A stretch of DNA of 21,755 nucleotides from JAVBPB01 sp031549965. Its GTDB lineage: Bacteria > Bacillota > Clostridia > Lachnospirales > Lachnospiraceae. The stretch lies in contig JAVBPB010000106.1 of NCBI GenBank assembly GCA_031549965.1, forward strand, positions 1 to 21,755. Direction: 5' to 3'. Positions 1 to 7,852 of this stretch are shown here, one piece after another (within the stretch, counting starts at the first letter, position 1; every line of letters begins with the position of its first letter). The position numbers and the translations under genes were made by a program. Under the pieces are notes generated by a model. That model was not told where the DNA came from, made no database searches, and saw nothing but the letters and a program-made list of their open reading frames with translations.

Positions 1-197
1 GCTTTAACTAAATTTGATTTTCCTGCTGCATTGGCACCATATACGTCAGCAAATTTTAGCAACTTTATATTTTCATCATCATATATATGTTCCTTCTTGC
101 TCCGTACTTTCCCAGCCAACATTGAAAATTCTTCTGATTTCCCATCATCTCTGGTTGAAAAAGATAAAAAATTTTTTACATTAAATCTTATAAGCAT
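1..197 (-). CDS. AAA-type ATPase, N-terminal fragment (cut by window edge)
   Basis: The reverse strand reads 65 complete codons from an ATG at 197 and runs off the left edge in frame. The peptide begins MLIRFNVKNFLSFS and reaches a P-loop, GANAAGKSN, at about residues 53-61. This arrangement, an N-terminal strand with 'NF.SF' followed by a G.N..GKSN Walker A motif, is typical of the AAA15/AAA_21 ATPases (COG1106 type; the group that includes AbiLii-like and other OLD-related proteins). Many members act in phage defence, but others have no known role. A GGAGGCG ribosome binding site at 204-210 lies 6 nt upstream of the ATG. The gene has its own promoter and is separated from lgt by a hairpin, so it is probably a separate unit. 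The catalytic C-terminal half is not visible, so the specific function cannot be named. Confidence 0.85.
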   Translation of the reverse strand, partial: MLIRFNVKNFLSFSTRDDGKSEEFSMLAGKVRSKKEHIYDDENIKLLKFADVYGANAAGKSNLVK

Positions 198-225
198 TAT
201 AAACGCCTCCTTATTTCATAATAAC

Positions 226-254
226 ATTATATGTGATTTTTTCACTTCATGCAA
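226..254 (-). promoter_or_regulatory. Sigma-A-type promoter of the AAA ATPase gene
   Basis: On the reverse strand a TTGCAT -35 (249-254) and a perfect TATAAT -10 (226-231) are spaced by 17 bp. Transcription would start near 219, about 20 nt before the ATG at 197 and just upstream of the ribosome binding site. A 12-nt palindrome, aatattaatatt, lies upstream at 270-281. It could be an operator but may be chance in such AT-rich DNA. Confidence 0.7.
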
Positions 255-319
255 CTAATATTTTGAACAAATATTAATATTATTATGATTGTTAACATTT
301 TTTTCACTTTTATACGCAA

Positions 320-362
320 AAGGAAGTAGTTACATTTATATTTAAAATGTAACTACTTCCTT
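320..362 (-). terminator. Hairpin terminator after lgt
   Basis: An 18-bp perfect inverted repeat (320-337 with 345-362) flanks a 7-nt loop. It lies 44 bp beyond the lgt stop codon, between two minus-strand genes. The T-tract on the minus side is short (TTT, then GCG), while the plus side reads TTAATTTTAA, so termination may be bidirectional or leaky. The stem strength and position make it the likely end of the long housekeeping transcript. Confidence 0.7.
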
Positions 363-405
363 AATTTTAATGACATTACCTAATGTTTAAATGAATTTAA
401 ACAAT

Positions 406-1290
406 TTACATATTTGTAGCTCGTTTTTCTTTCACACCCCTATATACTAATAAAGCTACGGACAAAACTGCCATAATTACAGCAACAACAATTGATGCCG
501 GAAGATTAATTCCACTAATAATCAATTGATCTGTTCTTAAAGTTTCTATCCACATTCTTCCAACAGCATACCCCAATAAATACAGTAAAATTATTTGACC
601 ATCAAATTTCTTATGCTTACTATACACAAAAAGTAAAATAAACAAACATAAATTCCACAATGATTCATATAAAAAAGTTGGATGAACCTGTACATATTGT
701 ACATCATCAATAACCTTAATATTATCCATAATTTTCTGGGTCAAATTAGCCTTATCAACTTCTGAAAACTTTAGTTGCATAGCAAAAAAATTATTAGTAT
801 AATCCCCAAAAGCTTCTCGATTAAAAAAATTCCCCCATCTTCCAATTACCTGTCCAATAACAAGCCCTAAACATCCCGTATCAGCCAACAACCAAAATGA
901 AATCTTTTTAATCCTAGTATAAACAATAGCCGTCAACAAAGCTCCAATAATACCGCCATAAATTGCAAGTCCGCCTCCTCTAACATTAAACACCTGCAAA
1001 ATATCATTCTTATAATTGTCCCATTCAAACGCAACATAATAAATTCTAGCACAAACAACCGAAATAAACACTGCAAACAATGCAAAATCAAGGTACAATT
1101 CCGGATTCTGCCCAGTTCTTTTCGCCTGAATCTGAGCCACAATAATCCCTGTCAAAATACCAAGTCCAATAATAATCCCATAAAAAGCAATCTTAAACCC
1201 AAATATAGAAATGGAATTTCCCACATTACTCAATTCAATCCCCATATTCGGAAACCTTATGCTTACATCAAACAAAATCAGAACAATCAA
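406..1290 (-). CDS. lgt: Prolipoprotein diacylglyceryl transferase
   Basis: Lgt moves diacylglycerol from phosphatidylglycerol to the lipobox cysteine of prolipoproteins in the cytoplasmic membrane, the first step of lipoprotein maturation. The family signature is clear: GQVIGRWGNFFNREAFG at about residues 146-162, with R151 and E159, and a C-terminal GRMWIETLRTDQL segment carrying the second conserved Arg/Glu pair. The polytopic hydrophobic profile and length of about 290 fit the family. The loop that in E. coli reads HGG (His103) is YGG here (Y111), a substitution I believe is common in clostridial Lgt. The start is uncertain. The open frame begins with TTG at 1290, but the AAGGAG at 1291-1296 directly abuts it; TTG at 1275 and ATG at 1245 are alternatives. 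ATG 1245 would remove the conserved IRFPN segment, so an upstream start is favoured. Confidence 0.95.
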   Translation of the reverse strand: MIVLILFDVSIRFPNMGIELSNVGNSISIFGFKIAFYGIIIGLGILTGIIVAQIQAKRTGQNPELYLDFALFAVFISVVCARIYYVAFEWDNYKNDILQVFNVRGGGLAIYGGIIGALLTAIVYTRIKKISFWLLADTGCLGLVIGQVIGRWGNFFNREAFGDYTNNFFAMQLKFSEVDKANLTQKIMDNIKVIDDVQYVQVHPTFLYESLWNLCLFILLFVYSKHKKFDGQIILLYLLGYAVGRMWIETLRTDQLIISGINLPASIVVAVIMAVLSVALLVYRGVKEKRATNM

Positions 1291-1411
1291 CTCCTTACAT
1301 ATTGAATTTTATCCAGAACATAATATTTGTGCTAAACATTTAATTAATGTCTCCCCCTCATTCATCATATTTATACAAACCATTCAAACTCATTTTTCCA
1401 ATAAACTGAAT

Positions 1412-1564
1412 GAATATTCTGGCAAATATTATATTTAAAAATTATTATATGCTGTGGAAAGAAGACCCAAAAATTTGGGAGGCATTCCTCCCAAATTTTC
1501 GTCTTAAGGGCTTCTTGGAACGTTTGGCATATTATTTTTAAATATAATATTTGCCAGAATATTC
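1412..1564. repeat. 153-bp fold-back element between ychF and lgt
   Basis: The 320-bp gap between lgt and ychF (1291-1610) contains no credible gene but holds a nested palindrome. The outer arms, 1412-1441 and 1535-1564, are 30-nt perfect inverted repeats beginning GAATATTCTGGC. Weaker pairing continues inward: gaag at 1461-1464 with cttc at 1511-1514, and agac at 1463-1466 with gtct at 1501-1504. The core is a perfect 13-bp hairpin, 1470-1482 with 1487-1499, with a 4-nt loop. Both strands would form a long folded RNA. It could be a non-autonomous mobile palindrome (MITE-like), a structured intergenic RNA, or a strong terminator or processing site between ychF and lgt. No target-site duplication is obvious. 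Copy number elsewhere in the genome cannot be judged here. Confidence 0.85.
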
Positions 1565-1610
1565 CCCACAGCCTAAAGGCAACGCCCAAAACCAAAATTA
1601 AAACAAAACC

Positions 1611-2708
1611 CTATACATTAAACCTAAAGAGCACAACATCCCCATCCTTCACAACATATTCCTTCCCTTCAGATCTCACAAGCCCCTTATCCTTGGCTGC
1701 ATTATAAGACCCAAGTTCCACAAGATTAGCATAATTAACAATTTCCGCCCTAATAAACCCTCTTTCAAAATCAGAATGAATTTTCCCCGCAGCCTGAGGA
1801 GCCTTAGTACCTACTTTAATAGTCCATGCTCTTGTTTCTTGTTGTCCTGCTGTAAGATAGCTAATCAACCCTAAAATTTTATAACTTGCCTTAATTAATT
1901 TTTCAAGACCTGATTCGGATAAACCTAAATCCTCTAAAAACATCTTCTTTTCATCCTCGTCTAATTCAGCAATTTCTTGCTCAATCTGAGCAGAGATAAC
2001 AAATACCTCTGAATTTTCTTCACTTGCAAATTTAATTACTTCTTGTACCTTATTATTTGTAGCACCATCGTTTGATAAATCATCCTCAATTACATTAGCA
2101 GCGTAGATTACAGGCTTGCTTGTTAAGAGATTGTAATCATTAAGCCACAAAAGTTCTTCTTCGTCTGATGTACTAAAACTGCTTGCCTTTTTTCCATCTT
2201 CGAGATGGGCTTTTAATAGATTAAGCATATCTAATTCTTTTGCAAGTGTTTTATCATTCTTAGCACCTTTTGAAGTTTTTGCTATCTTTCTTTCAAGAAT
2301 TTCAAGATCTGAAAAAATAAGCTCCAGATTTATTGTTTCTATATCTCTAATTGGGTTTACAGATCCGTCAACATGTATAATGTTTGAGTCTTCAAAGCAT
2401 CTTACTACATGTACTATTGCATCTACCTCTCTTATGTTTGATAAGAACTGATTACCTAAACCTTCACCTTTAGATGCTCCTTTTACAAGGCCTGCAATGT
2501 CTACAAATTCAATTGCAGCTGGTACTATTCTGTCTGAGTTGTAAAGATTTGATAAAACAGTTAGTCTTTCGTCTGGTACCGGAACAATTCCTATATTTGG
2601 ATCTATTGTACAAAATGGATAATTGGCTGATTCAGCCTTTGCTTTTGTTAGTGAATTAAATAATGTACTCTTTCCTACATTTGGTAAACCTACTATTCCT
2701 AATTTCAT
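1611..2708 (-). CDS. ychF: Ribosome-binding ATPase YchF (Obg family)
   Basis: YchF/OLA1 is a universally conserved P-loop NTPase of the Obg family that prefers ATP, binds ribosomes and is linked to stress responses. The sequence has G1 GLPNVGKST at residues 7-15 and the G3 region DIAGLVKGASKGEGLGNQF. The usual NKxD of GTPases is replaced by NVIE (about residue 205), the hallmark of the ATP-preferring subfamily. A C-terminal TGS domain ends in DGDVVLFRFNV. The length of 365 matches the family. The ATG at 2708 is preceded by AAAGGAA. The gene follows thiN by 28 nt and so probably belongs to the same transcript, although the 153-bp fold-back immediately downstream may end or cut that transcript. 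Confidence 0.97.
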   Translation of the reverse strand: MKLGIVGLPNVGKSTLFNSLTKAKAESANYPFCTIDPNIGIVPVPDERLTVLSNLYNSDRIVPAAIEFVDIAGLVKGASKGEGLGNQFLSNIREVDAIVHVVRCFEDSNIIHVDGSVNPIRDIETINLELIFSDLEILERKIAKTSKGAKNDKTLAKELDMLNLLKAHLEDGKKASSFSTSDEEELLWLNDYNLLTSKPVIYAANVIEDDLSNDGATNNKVQEVIKFASEENSEVFVISAQIEQEIAELDEDEKKMFLEDLGLSESGLEKLIKASYKILGLISYLTAGQQETRAWTIKVGTKAPQAAGKIHSDFERGFIRAEIVNYANLVELGSYNAAKDKGLVRSEGKEYVVKDGDVVLFRFNV

Positions 2709-2736
2709 TTGTAAATTCCTTTCTTAAATAAATTCT

Positions 2737-3399
2737 TTAGTCATTTGATTCTATTACTATTAATATTCCTAAGTCAAGGTCTATTAAAGCCTCATCTTCA
2801 ATAATTTCGTTACTAATGCCAATTGTTTCACCGAGGGCAATTGTGTGATTATTTAAAGGATATTTAAATCCTTTTAAGGTAATCCCTGAAACTGTTTTTG
2901 TTAAAGGCATTAGTGATAAATAATTACCGTAAACATTTTCTTTCTTTAGTATTTTACTTTTATCAATCAAATATATTTTATTGTTTTCATTAATTATATA
3001 TCCTGAAATATTTTTTTTCAACATATATGTTAATAATTGTATGTTTGATATGGAGTGATCAAGTCTTGTACCAATTGCTCCAAGCAATACTATGGCAGTT
3101 GAATCTAAGTCCATAGCCAATTCAACTGCCAAATGTGTGTCTGTATAATCTTTTTGGGAATTAAAAGTATGAAAATTAATTGAAGAATTATTTATGCTTT
3201 TATACTCATTTAGTATCTTTTCGTCTATACTATCAAAGTCACCTAATACATGATTGGGCATTAGGTTTAAATCACTGCAATATTTTAATCCTTTATCTAC
3301 GGCTATAATCTGGCTAAAATTATTTCTTGATATAAAATCTTTTGCAAATTCCTGATTTAAACTACCACCTGTTATAATTAAACAATTTAATTCTTTCAT
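2737..3399 (-). CDS. thiN: Thiamine pyrophosphokinase
   Basis: This enzyme transfers pyrophosphate from ATP to thiamine, giving the cofactor thiamine diphosphate from salvaged thiamine in the cytosol. Diagnostic blocks are AVDKGLKYC, GDFDS (about residue 54), the DYTDTHLAVELA segment and GAIGTRLDHSISNI, all active-site elements of the family. The length of 220 is normal. The ATG at 3399 lies 1 nt beyond the rpe stop codon, so translation is probably coupled. Its ribosome binding site (AAAGG) lies within the end of rpe. No TPP riboswitch is evident nearby. Location directly after prkC-rsgA-rpe is the standard clostridial and bacillar order. Confidence 0.96.
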   Translation of the reverse strand: MKELNCLIITGGSLNQEFAKDFISRNNFSQIIAVDKGLKYCSDLNLMPNHVLGDFDSIDEKILNEYKSINNSSINFHTFNSQKDYTDTHLAVELAMDLDSTAIVLLGAIGTRLDHSISNIQLLTYMLKKNISGYIINENNKIYLIDKSKILKKENVYGNYLSLMPLTKTVSGITLKGFKYPLNNHTIALGETIGISNEIIEDEALIDLDLGILIVIESND

Positions 3400-3400
3400 T

Positions 3401-4066
3401 TTAACAGCCTTTCATACTTTTAAATATATTTTTAAAGCCTATAATATTTTGTTCCGTATCACCTTCAAATATAGCTGTTCCGGCAACTAGTATATTAGCT
3501 CCAGATTCTAGTGCTTCTTTTGCATTTTTTAGATTAATTCCACCGTCAACCTCTATATCCACTAAAAGTCCTTTTTGGTCAATAAGCTTTCTCAAATCAG
3601 ATATTTTATTTAAAGAGTTTTTAATAAATTTCTGACCCCCAAAACCAGGATTAACTGACATGATTAAAACCATGTCTATTTCTTCTAAAATATACTCAAG
3701 TACATTTAAGGGTGTAGATGGATTAATTGCTACTCCAACTTTAACGCCTTTTTCCTTAATTGCCATAATAGTTCTGTTAAGATGTATACAACTTTCTGCC
3801 TGAATTGTTATTATATCTGCACCCACATCTACAAATTCATTAATATATCTGATTGGTTCATTAATCATTAAATGCACATCAAATATTTTATTGGTGTATT
3901 TTCTTATACTTTTTATCGTAGGAAAACCGATAGATAAGCTTGGCACAAATGTACCGTCCATTACATCAATGTGTACATAATCTATTCCTAATTCATCTAT
4001 TTTTTTTACTTCGTCACCCAGTCTTGCAAAATCTGCCGCTAATAAAGATGGTGCCAATTTGTACAT
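3401..4066 (-). CDS. rpe: Ribulose-phosphate 3-epimerase
   Basis: Rpe interconverts ribulose 5-phosphate and xylulose 5-phosphate in the pentose phosphate pathway. The TIM-barrel landmarks are all present: LAPSLLAADF at the N-terminus, HIDVMDGTFVPSLSIG with the metal-binding His/Asp, HLMINEP, MSVNPGFGGQKF, and VDGGIN near the C-terminus with the last metal-binding Asp. The length of 221 is typical. The ATG at 4066 follows the rsgA stop codon by 1 nt. Its AAGGAG (4075-4080) lies inside the last rsgA codons with 8-nt spacing, which ties the expression of the two genes together. Confidence 0.97.
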   Translation of the reverse strand: MYKLAPSLLAADFARLGDEVKKIDELGIDYVHIDVMDGTFVPSLSIGFPTIKSIRKYTNKIFDVHLMINEPIRYINEFVDVGADIITIQAESCIHLNRTIMAIKEKGVKVGVAINPSTPLNVLEYILEEIDMVLIMSVNPGFGGQKFIKNSLNKISDLRKLIDQKGLLVDIEVDGGINLKNAKEALESGANILVAGTAIFEGDTEQNIIGFKNIFKSMKGC

Positions 4067-4067
4067 C

Positions 4068-4946
4068 TTAATATCTCCTTAGTTTACTTAATTCCTGATA
4101 GATTAAAAGATAATTTTCATATCTTACTTTGCTTATTTTTCCTTTATCTAATGCTTCTTTTACAGAACAATCCGGTTCATTTATATGAACACAGCCATTA
4201 AATCTGCAAAATTGTTCATATTCTCTAAATTCTTTAAAATAATTTTTTAATTCTTCCTTTTCAAAATCATTAATATAAAGAGAACTAAAACCAGGAGTGT
4301 CCATTATATAGGTAATACCTTCAATATTAATAAGTTCTGAATGTCTTGTGGTATGCTTTCCTCTTTTAATTTTTTCACTTATCTGACCTGTTTCCATATT
4401 GGCATTTGGCTGTAAATTGTTAATTAAAGAAGATTTACCTACACCAGAAGGACCTGCTAAAACTGTTGTTTTATCCTTAATTAGTTCTTTTATTTCTTTA
4501 AGCCCATCATTTTCTAAAGCACTTATAAACACTATATTATAATCACAGCTTGAATAAATATCTTTTAACAGGCTAATTTCCTTTTCTGTTACTATATCTT
4601 TTTTGTTAAAGCAGATTATTGTGTTAATATTCTGCTTTAACATCATAATTAAAAATCTGTCCAATAAATTAAGGTTTGGCTCTGGCTGTGTGGCAGCAAA
4701 TATAATAATTGCTTGATCAACATTAGATACATTAGGTCTGATTAACTCATTAGTTCTTAAAATAATATCTGTAACATTTCCTATTTTTCCTTCTTCATCT
4801 AATATTTCAACTATTACATTATCACCCACAAGTGGTTTAATTTTCTGATTTCTAAAAACTCCTTTTGCCTTACATTCATAAATACCCAAATCAGGTACAT
4901 GAACATAATAAAAGCCTGCTATCCCTTTTATTATCTTTCCATGCAT
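4068..4946 (-). CDS. rsgA: Small-subunit ribosome biogenesis GTPase RsgA
   Basis: RsgA is a circularly permuted GTPase that checks late maturation of the 30S subunit. The order is OB-fold, then G4 (NKKD), then G1 GPSGVGKSSL, then G3 DTPGFSS, then the zinc knuckle CRFNGCVHINEPDC, as expected for the permuted family. The open frame extends to 4991, but that start lies inside prkC. The ATG at 4946 is chosen because it overlaps the prkC TAA stop as TAATG, has AAAGGTGG 7 nt upstream (4954-4961), and yields the normal N-terminus MHGKIIKG and a length of 292. Rpe follows after 1 nt. Linkage of rsgA with prkC is widespread in Firmicutes, and RsgA homologues are known phosphorylation targets of such kinases. 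Confidence 0.96.
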   Translation of the reverse strand: MHGKIIKGIAGFYYVHVPDLGIYECKAKGVFRNQKIKPLVGDNVIVEILDEEGKIGNVTDIILRTNELIRPNVSNVDQAIIIFAATQPEPNLNLLDRFLIMMLKQNINTIICFNKKDIVTEKEISLLKDIYSSCDYNIVFISALENDGLKEIKELIKDKTTVLAGPSGVGKSSLINNLQPNANMETGQISEKIKRGKHTTRHSELINIEGITYIMDTPGFSSLYINDFEKEELKNYFKEFREYEQFCRFNGCVHINEPDCSVKEALDKGKISKVRYENYLLIYQELSKLRRY

Positions 4947-7063
4947 TAATGAACCACCTTTGTAAATTGAATACTCCATGAACCAGAACATAATTCACCA
5001 TCTAAGTACATAGTAATTATACCCTCTCCTTCGCTGGCTGCATCGTTTGTTGAATTTATTTTAAGAGGAAAATCTCCTTCATCCATTACTGCATTGTGAA
5101 TTTCTTTTTCAACTCCATCTTTTGTTAATATAAGCGATATTTCACCTTGTGTATAATATTCATCAAATGGGCTTTCAAATATAACAACACTACCTTCATA
5201 AGTTATAACCTGTACTGGTTCTTTACCTAAACTTACTGTAAAATCAATAACTGTTCCTTCCGATACCACAGCATTTACAGAGTAATTTTGAACCATTACT
5301 AAACCTGCTTCAAATTTGTCCGAATAGGAAGTTGTTACATTTCCAGCAACCAGATTAAGTTCAGTTAATTTTGTTCTTGCCTGTTGCTCTGTAAGGTTAG
5401 AAAGGTCTGGCACCGATACATCTACTATTTTTTTACCGCTACTAATATAAACTGTAACTGTATCATTTTTCTTTACCTGAGTTCCTTTTTCAGGTGAAGT
5501 CCTTATTACCTTGCCCTGTTCTACTGTTTCACTGTTTTCATATTCATGGAAAGGCTCTAATTTAGCTTCTCTAAGTGAGGCGATTGCTTCTGTATCAGGA
5601 TATCCATATACATCAGGAAGTTCAAATGTTTCAGGCCCCATACTTACCTTAACAGTTATTGTTGTATTTAATTCAACATCTGTATTAGCAATTGGACTTT
5701 GATCAAATATAATACCAGCTTCAATTAAATCATTATATTCTGTTTGCTCCTGAATTCCAAGGTTTTGTTTATTTAAAACTTCTTTCGCTTCTGAAGGAGT
5801 AAATCCATTTACACTAGGTACTGAAACCGTATTGGAGGAACTTGTTGTTGGTTGTGTTGTTTCAGAAGTAATCTGAGTAGGCTCTGTTGTTGTCTGATTA
5901 TTGTTAAAGCTAAATACTCCTAATGTTTTTCCAATTAAAAATATAACTACAAATGCAAGTATAATTGCAATTGCTATTCCACCTGCAACTAATATTTTTT
6001 CAAGCTTAGGATCCATGTCTGTTTCCAAATCGTCATCCTTATTATCTTCTTTTTCTTTTGGAAGCTCTCTACTATATGCTTTAGATGTATCAATAACATC
6101 TATTTTCTTGTATTGATCGCTTTGTATTATTGGCTCAATAGTCTTTTTTGTTTCCTTTTTAATCGTTTTTACATCTTCATCAGATAATACTATTGTAGGA
6201 GAAGTATCAACCGTTGGTTGAGATATCTTTACAAAGTCTGTGTCTGGTGCTGATAATGAACGCTTTAAATCATCAATTAATTCATCAGTAGATAAGTATC
6301 TTCTCTCTGGTCTTTTCTGAGTACATTTTAATACAATTTTTTCAAGACTTAAAGGAATATTTGGATCTACCTCTCTAAGCGGAGCCATTTCTCCCTGAAT
6401 ATGAAGAAGGGCCACTGAAACTGTATTATCTCCTTCGTATGGAACCTTTCCAGTAAGCATTTCATATAAAGTTATACCTAAAGAATATATATCACTTTTT
6501 TCATCACTATATCCTCCTCTAGCCTGTTCTGGTGAAATATAGTGTACTGAACCCATGGCATTTGAGTTTACTGTTTCTGAAGTTGCAGCTTTTGCAATTC
6601 CAAAATCAGTAACTTTAACCTTTCCATCTCTTGAAATAATTATATTTTGGGGTTTTATGTCTCTATGAATAATGTGATTATTATGTGCTGCCTCTATTCC
6701 AGATGCAATTTGTATTGCTATACCTACAGATTCCTTAACTTCTAATCTGCTCTTTTTTTCAATATAACTTTTTAAAGTAATGCCTTCAACTAATTCCATT
6801 ACAATATAATATGTTCCATTATCTTCCCCAACATCATATACATTCACAATATTTGGATGAGATAATCCGGCTACTGATTGTGCTTCTACTCTGAATTTTG
6901 TTACAAAACCTTTATCATTGCTATATTCTGATTTAAGCACTTTAATTGCTACAAAGCGGTTAAGTCTATGGCATTTAGCCTTATATACATCTGCCATTCC
7001 ACCTGAACCGACTTTATCAATAATCTCGTAACGGTCTCCTATAAACATACCTGCTTTTAACAT
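4946..7063 (-). CDS. prkC: PASTA-domain Ser/Thr protein kinase PrkC/Stk1
   Basis: A membrane kinase that senses cell-wall fragments and phosphorylates proteins of cell division, wall synthesis and translation. The cytoplasmic kinase domain spans residues 12-270: glycine loop GSGGMADVY (19-27), ATP-binding K41, catalytic loop HRDIKPQN (133-140) and DFG at 153-155. A Lys/Glu-rich juxtamembrane linker leads to one transmembrane helix (about 357-379) and a Thr-rich extracellular stalk (390-412). Three PASTA repeats follow at about 415-478, 480-545 and 549-615. Residues 616-705 form an extra C-terminal domain of unrecognised fold, as found in several clostridial homologues. The ATG at 7063 has GAGAGGTG upstream. 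The kinase follows its cognate phosphatase by 14 nt and overlaps rsgA. Confidence 0.97.
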   Translation of the reverse strand: MLKAGMFIGDRYEIIDKVGSGGMADVYKAKCHRLNRFVAIKVLKSEYSNDKGFVTKFRVEAQSVAGLSHPNIVNVYDVGEDNGTYYIVMELVEGITLKSYIEKKSRLEVKESVGIAIQIASGIEAAHNNHIIHRDIKPQNIIISRDGKVKVTDFGIAKAATSETVNSNAMGSVHYISPEQARGGYSDEKSDIYSLGITLYEMLTGKVPYEGDNTVSVALLHIQGEMAPLREVDPNIPLSLEKIVLKCTQKRPERRYLSTDELIDDLKRSLSAPDTDFVKISQPTVDTSPTIVLSDEDVKTIKKETKKTIEPIIQSDQYKKIDVIDTSKAYSRELPKEKEDNKDDDLETDMDPKLEKILVAGGIAIAIILAFVVIFLIGKTLGVFSFNNNQTTTEPTQITSETTQPTTSSSNTVSVPSVNGFTPSEAKEVLNKQNLGIQEQTEYNDLIEAGIIFDQSPIANTDVELNTTITVKVSMGPETFELPDVYGYPDTEAIASLREAKLEPFHEYENSETVEQGKVIRTSPEKGTQVKKNDTVTVYISSGKKIVDVSVPDLSNLTEQQARTKLTELNLVAGNVTTSYSDKFEAGLVMVQNYSVNAVVSEGTVIDFTVSLGKEPVQVITYEGSVVIFESPFDEYYTQGEISLILTKDGVEKEIHNAVMDEGDFPLKINSTNDAASEGEGIITMYLDGELCSGSWSIQFTKVVH

Positions 7064-7077
7064 AATTCACCTCTCAT

Positions 7078-7797
7078 TTAAACTTTTATAATAACAACTG
7101 ATATATTATCTTTTCCACCATATTGATTTGCTTTGTCTACTAACTCTTTTGGCAAATTCAAGATATCATCATTACTAATGATTATATTTCTGATTTCTTC
7201 ATCATCTATCATATTGGTCAAACCATCTGAACACATTAATATATAATCATCCTTTTTAATGCTTACCTCAAAGTAATCTGGCACAACTGTTTTTACCGCA
7301 CCTAATGCTCTTGTTATAACATTTTTATTTGGATGCAGTCTTGCGTCTTTTTTATCTAGCTGTCCCTTTCGTACCATTTCCTCTACTATTGAATGATCCT
7401 CAGTTATTTGTGATATTACATCATTTATTACATACAATCTGCTGTCACCAACATTAGCCACGTATATTTCATCATCAATTATTGTTGCAACTACCACAGT
7501 TGTTCCCATGCCTTGCAGTTCTTCGTTAGCTTCTGCATATGAAATAATTTTAGAATTAGCAGCTTTTATTGCTTCGTTCATAATTCCAATTGGTGTTTTA
7601 ACTTCACTCTTTGATATGGTTTCTACTAGTGTTTCAACGCAACACCTTGATGCAAAATCACCTGCATTATGTCCTCCCATACCATCTGCCACTATAAATA
7701 AATTAGGGAGATTTCCTATTGCATCTTCTGTAGCGTGTATATAATCTTGATTTATACTTCGCTTCTTACCAATATCTGTCAATGAAAAAGCTTTCAT
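7078..7797 (-). CDS. stp: PP2C-type Ser/Thr protein phosphatase (PrkC partner)
   Basis: A metal-dependent (Mn/Mg) PPM phosphatase that reverses phosphorylation by PrkC; B. subtilis PrpC is the model. The PP2C motifs appear in order: the N-terminal DIGKKRSINQD, VADGMGGHNAGDFAS (metal-binding Asp and Gly), ANVGDSRLY, CSDGLTN and GGKDNISVVII. There is no membrane segment, so it is cytosolic, and the length of 239 is typical. The ATG at 7797 has a strong AAGGAGGT 6 nt upstream. The 55-nt gap to rlmN is among the larger ones in this block, but I see no convincing terminator in it, so it is probably on the same transcript. Confidence 0.97.
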   Translation of the reverse strand: MKAFSLTDIGKKRSINQDYIHATEDAIGNLPNLFIVADGMGGHNAGDFASRCCVETLVETISKSEVKTPIGIMNEAIKAANSKIISYAEANEELQGMGTTVVVATIIDDEIYVANVGDSRLYVINDVISQITEDHSIVEEMVRKGQLDKKDARLHPNKNVITRALGAVKTVVPDYFEVSIKKDDYILMCSDGLTNMIDDEEIRNIIISNDDILNLPKELVDKANQYGGKDNISVVIIKV

Positions 7798-7852
7798 TTT
7801 ATACCTCCTTACACCATAAATTTACTATCCATATAGATATGTAATATTAAAT

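Noticed and set aside
31..258. Plus-strand open frame of 75 codons at the left edge
   Set aside because: It lies opposite the AAA ATPase fragment and its promoter; the minus-strand frame has a P-loop and a proper ribosome binding site.
1371..1595. 74-codon minus-strand open frame across the ychF-lgt gap
   Set aside because: It is the translation of the fold-back repeat, without a good ribosome binding site or protein-like pattern; described as a repeat instead.
4947..4991. Upstream start of rsgA at 4991
   Set aside because: It lies inside prkC, adds a non-family N-terminus and lacks the good ribosome binding site found before 4946.
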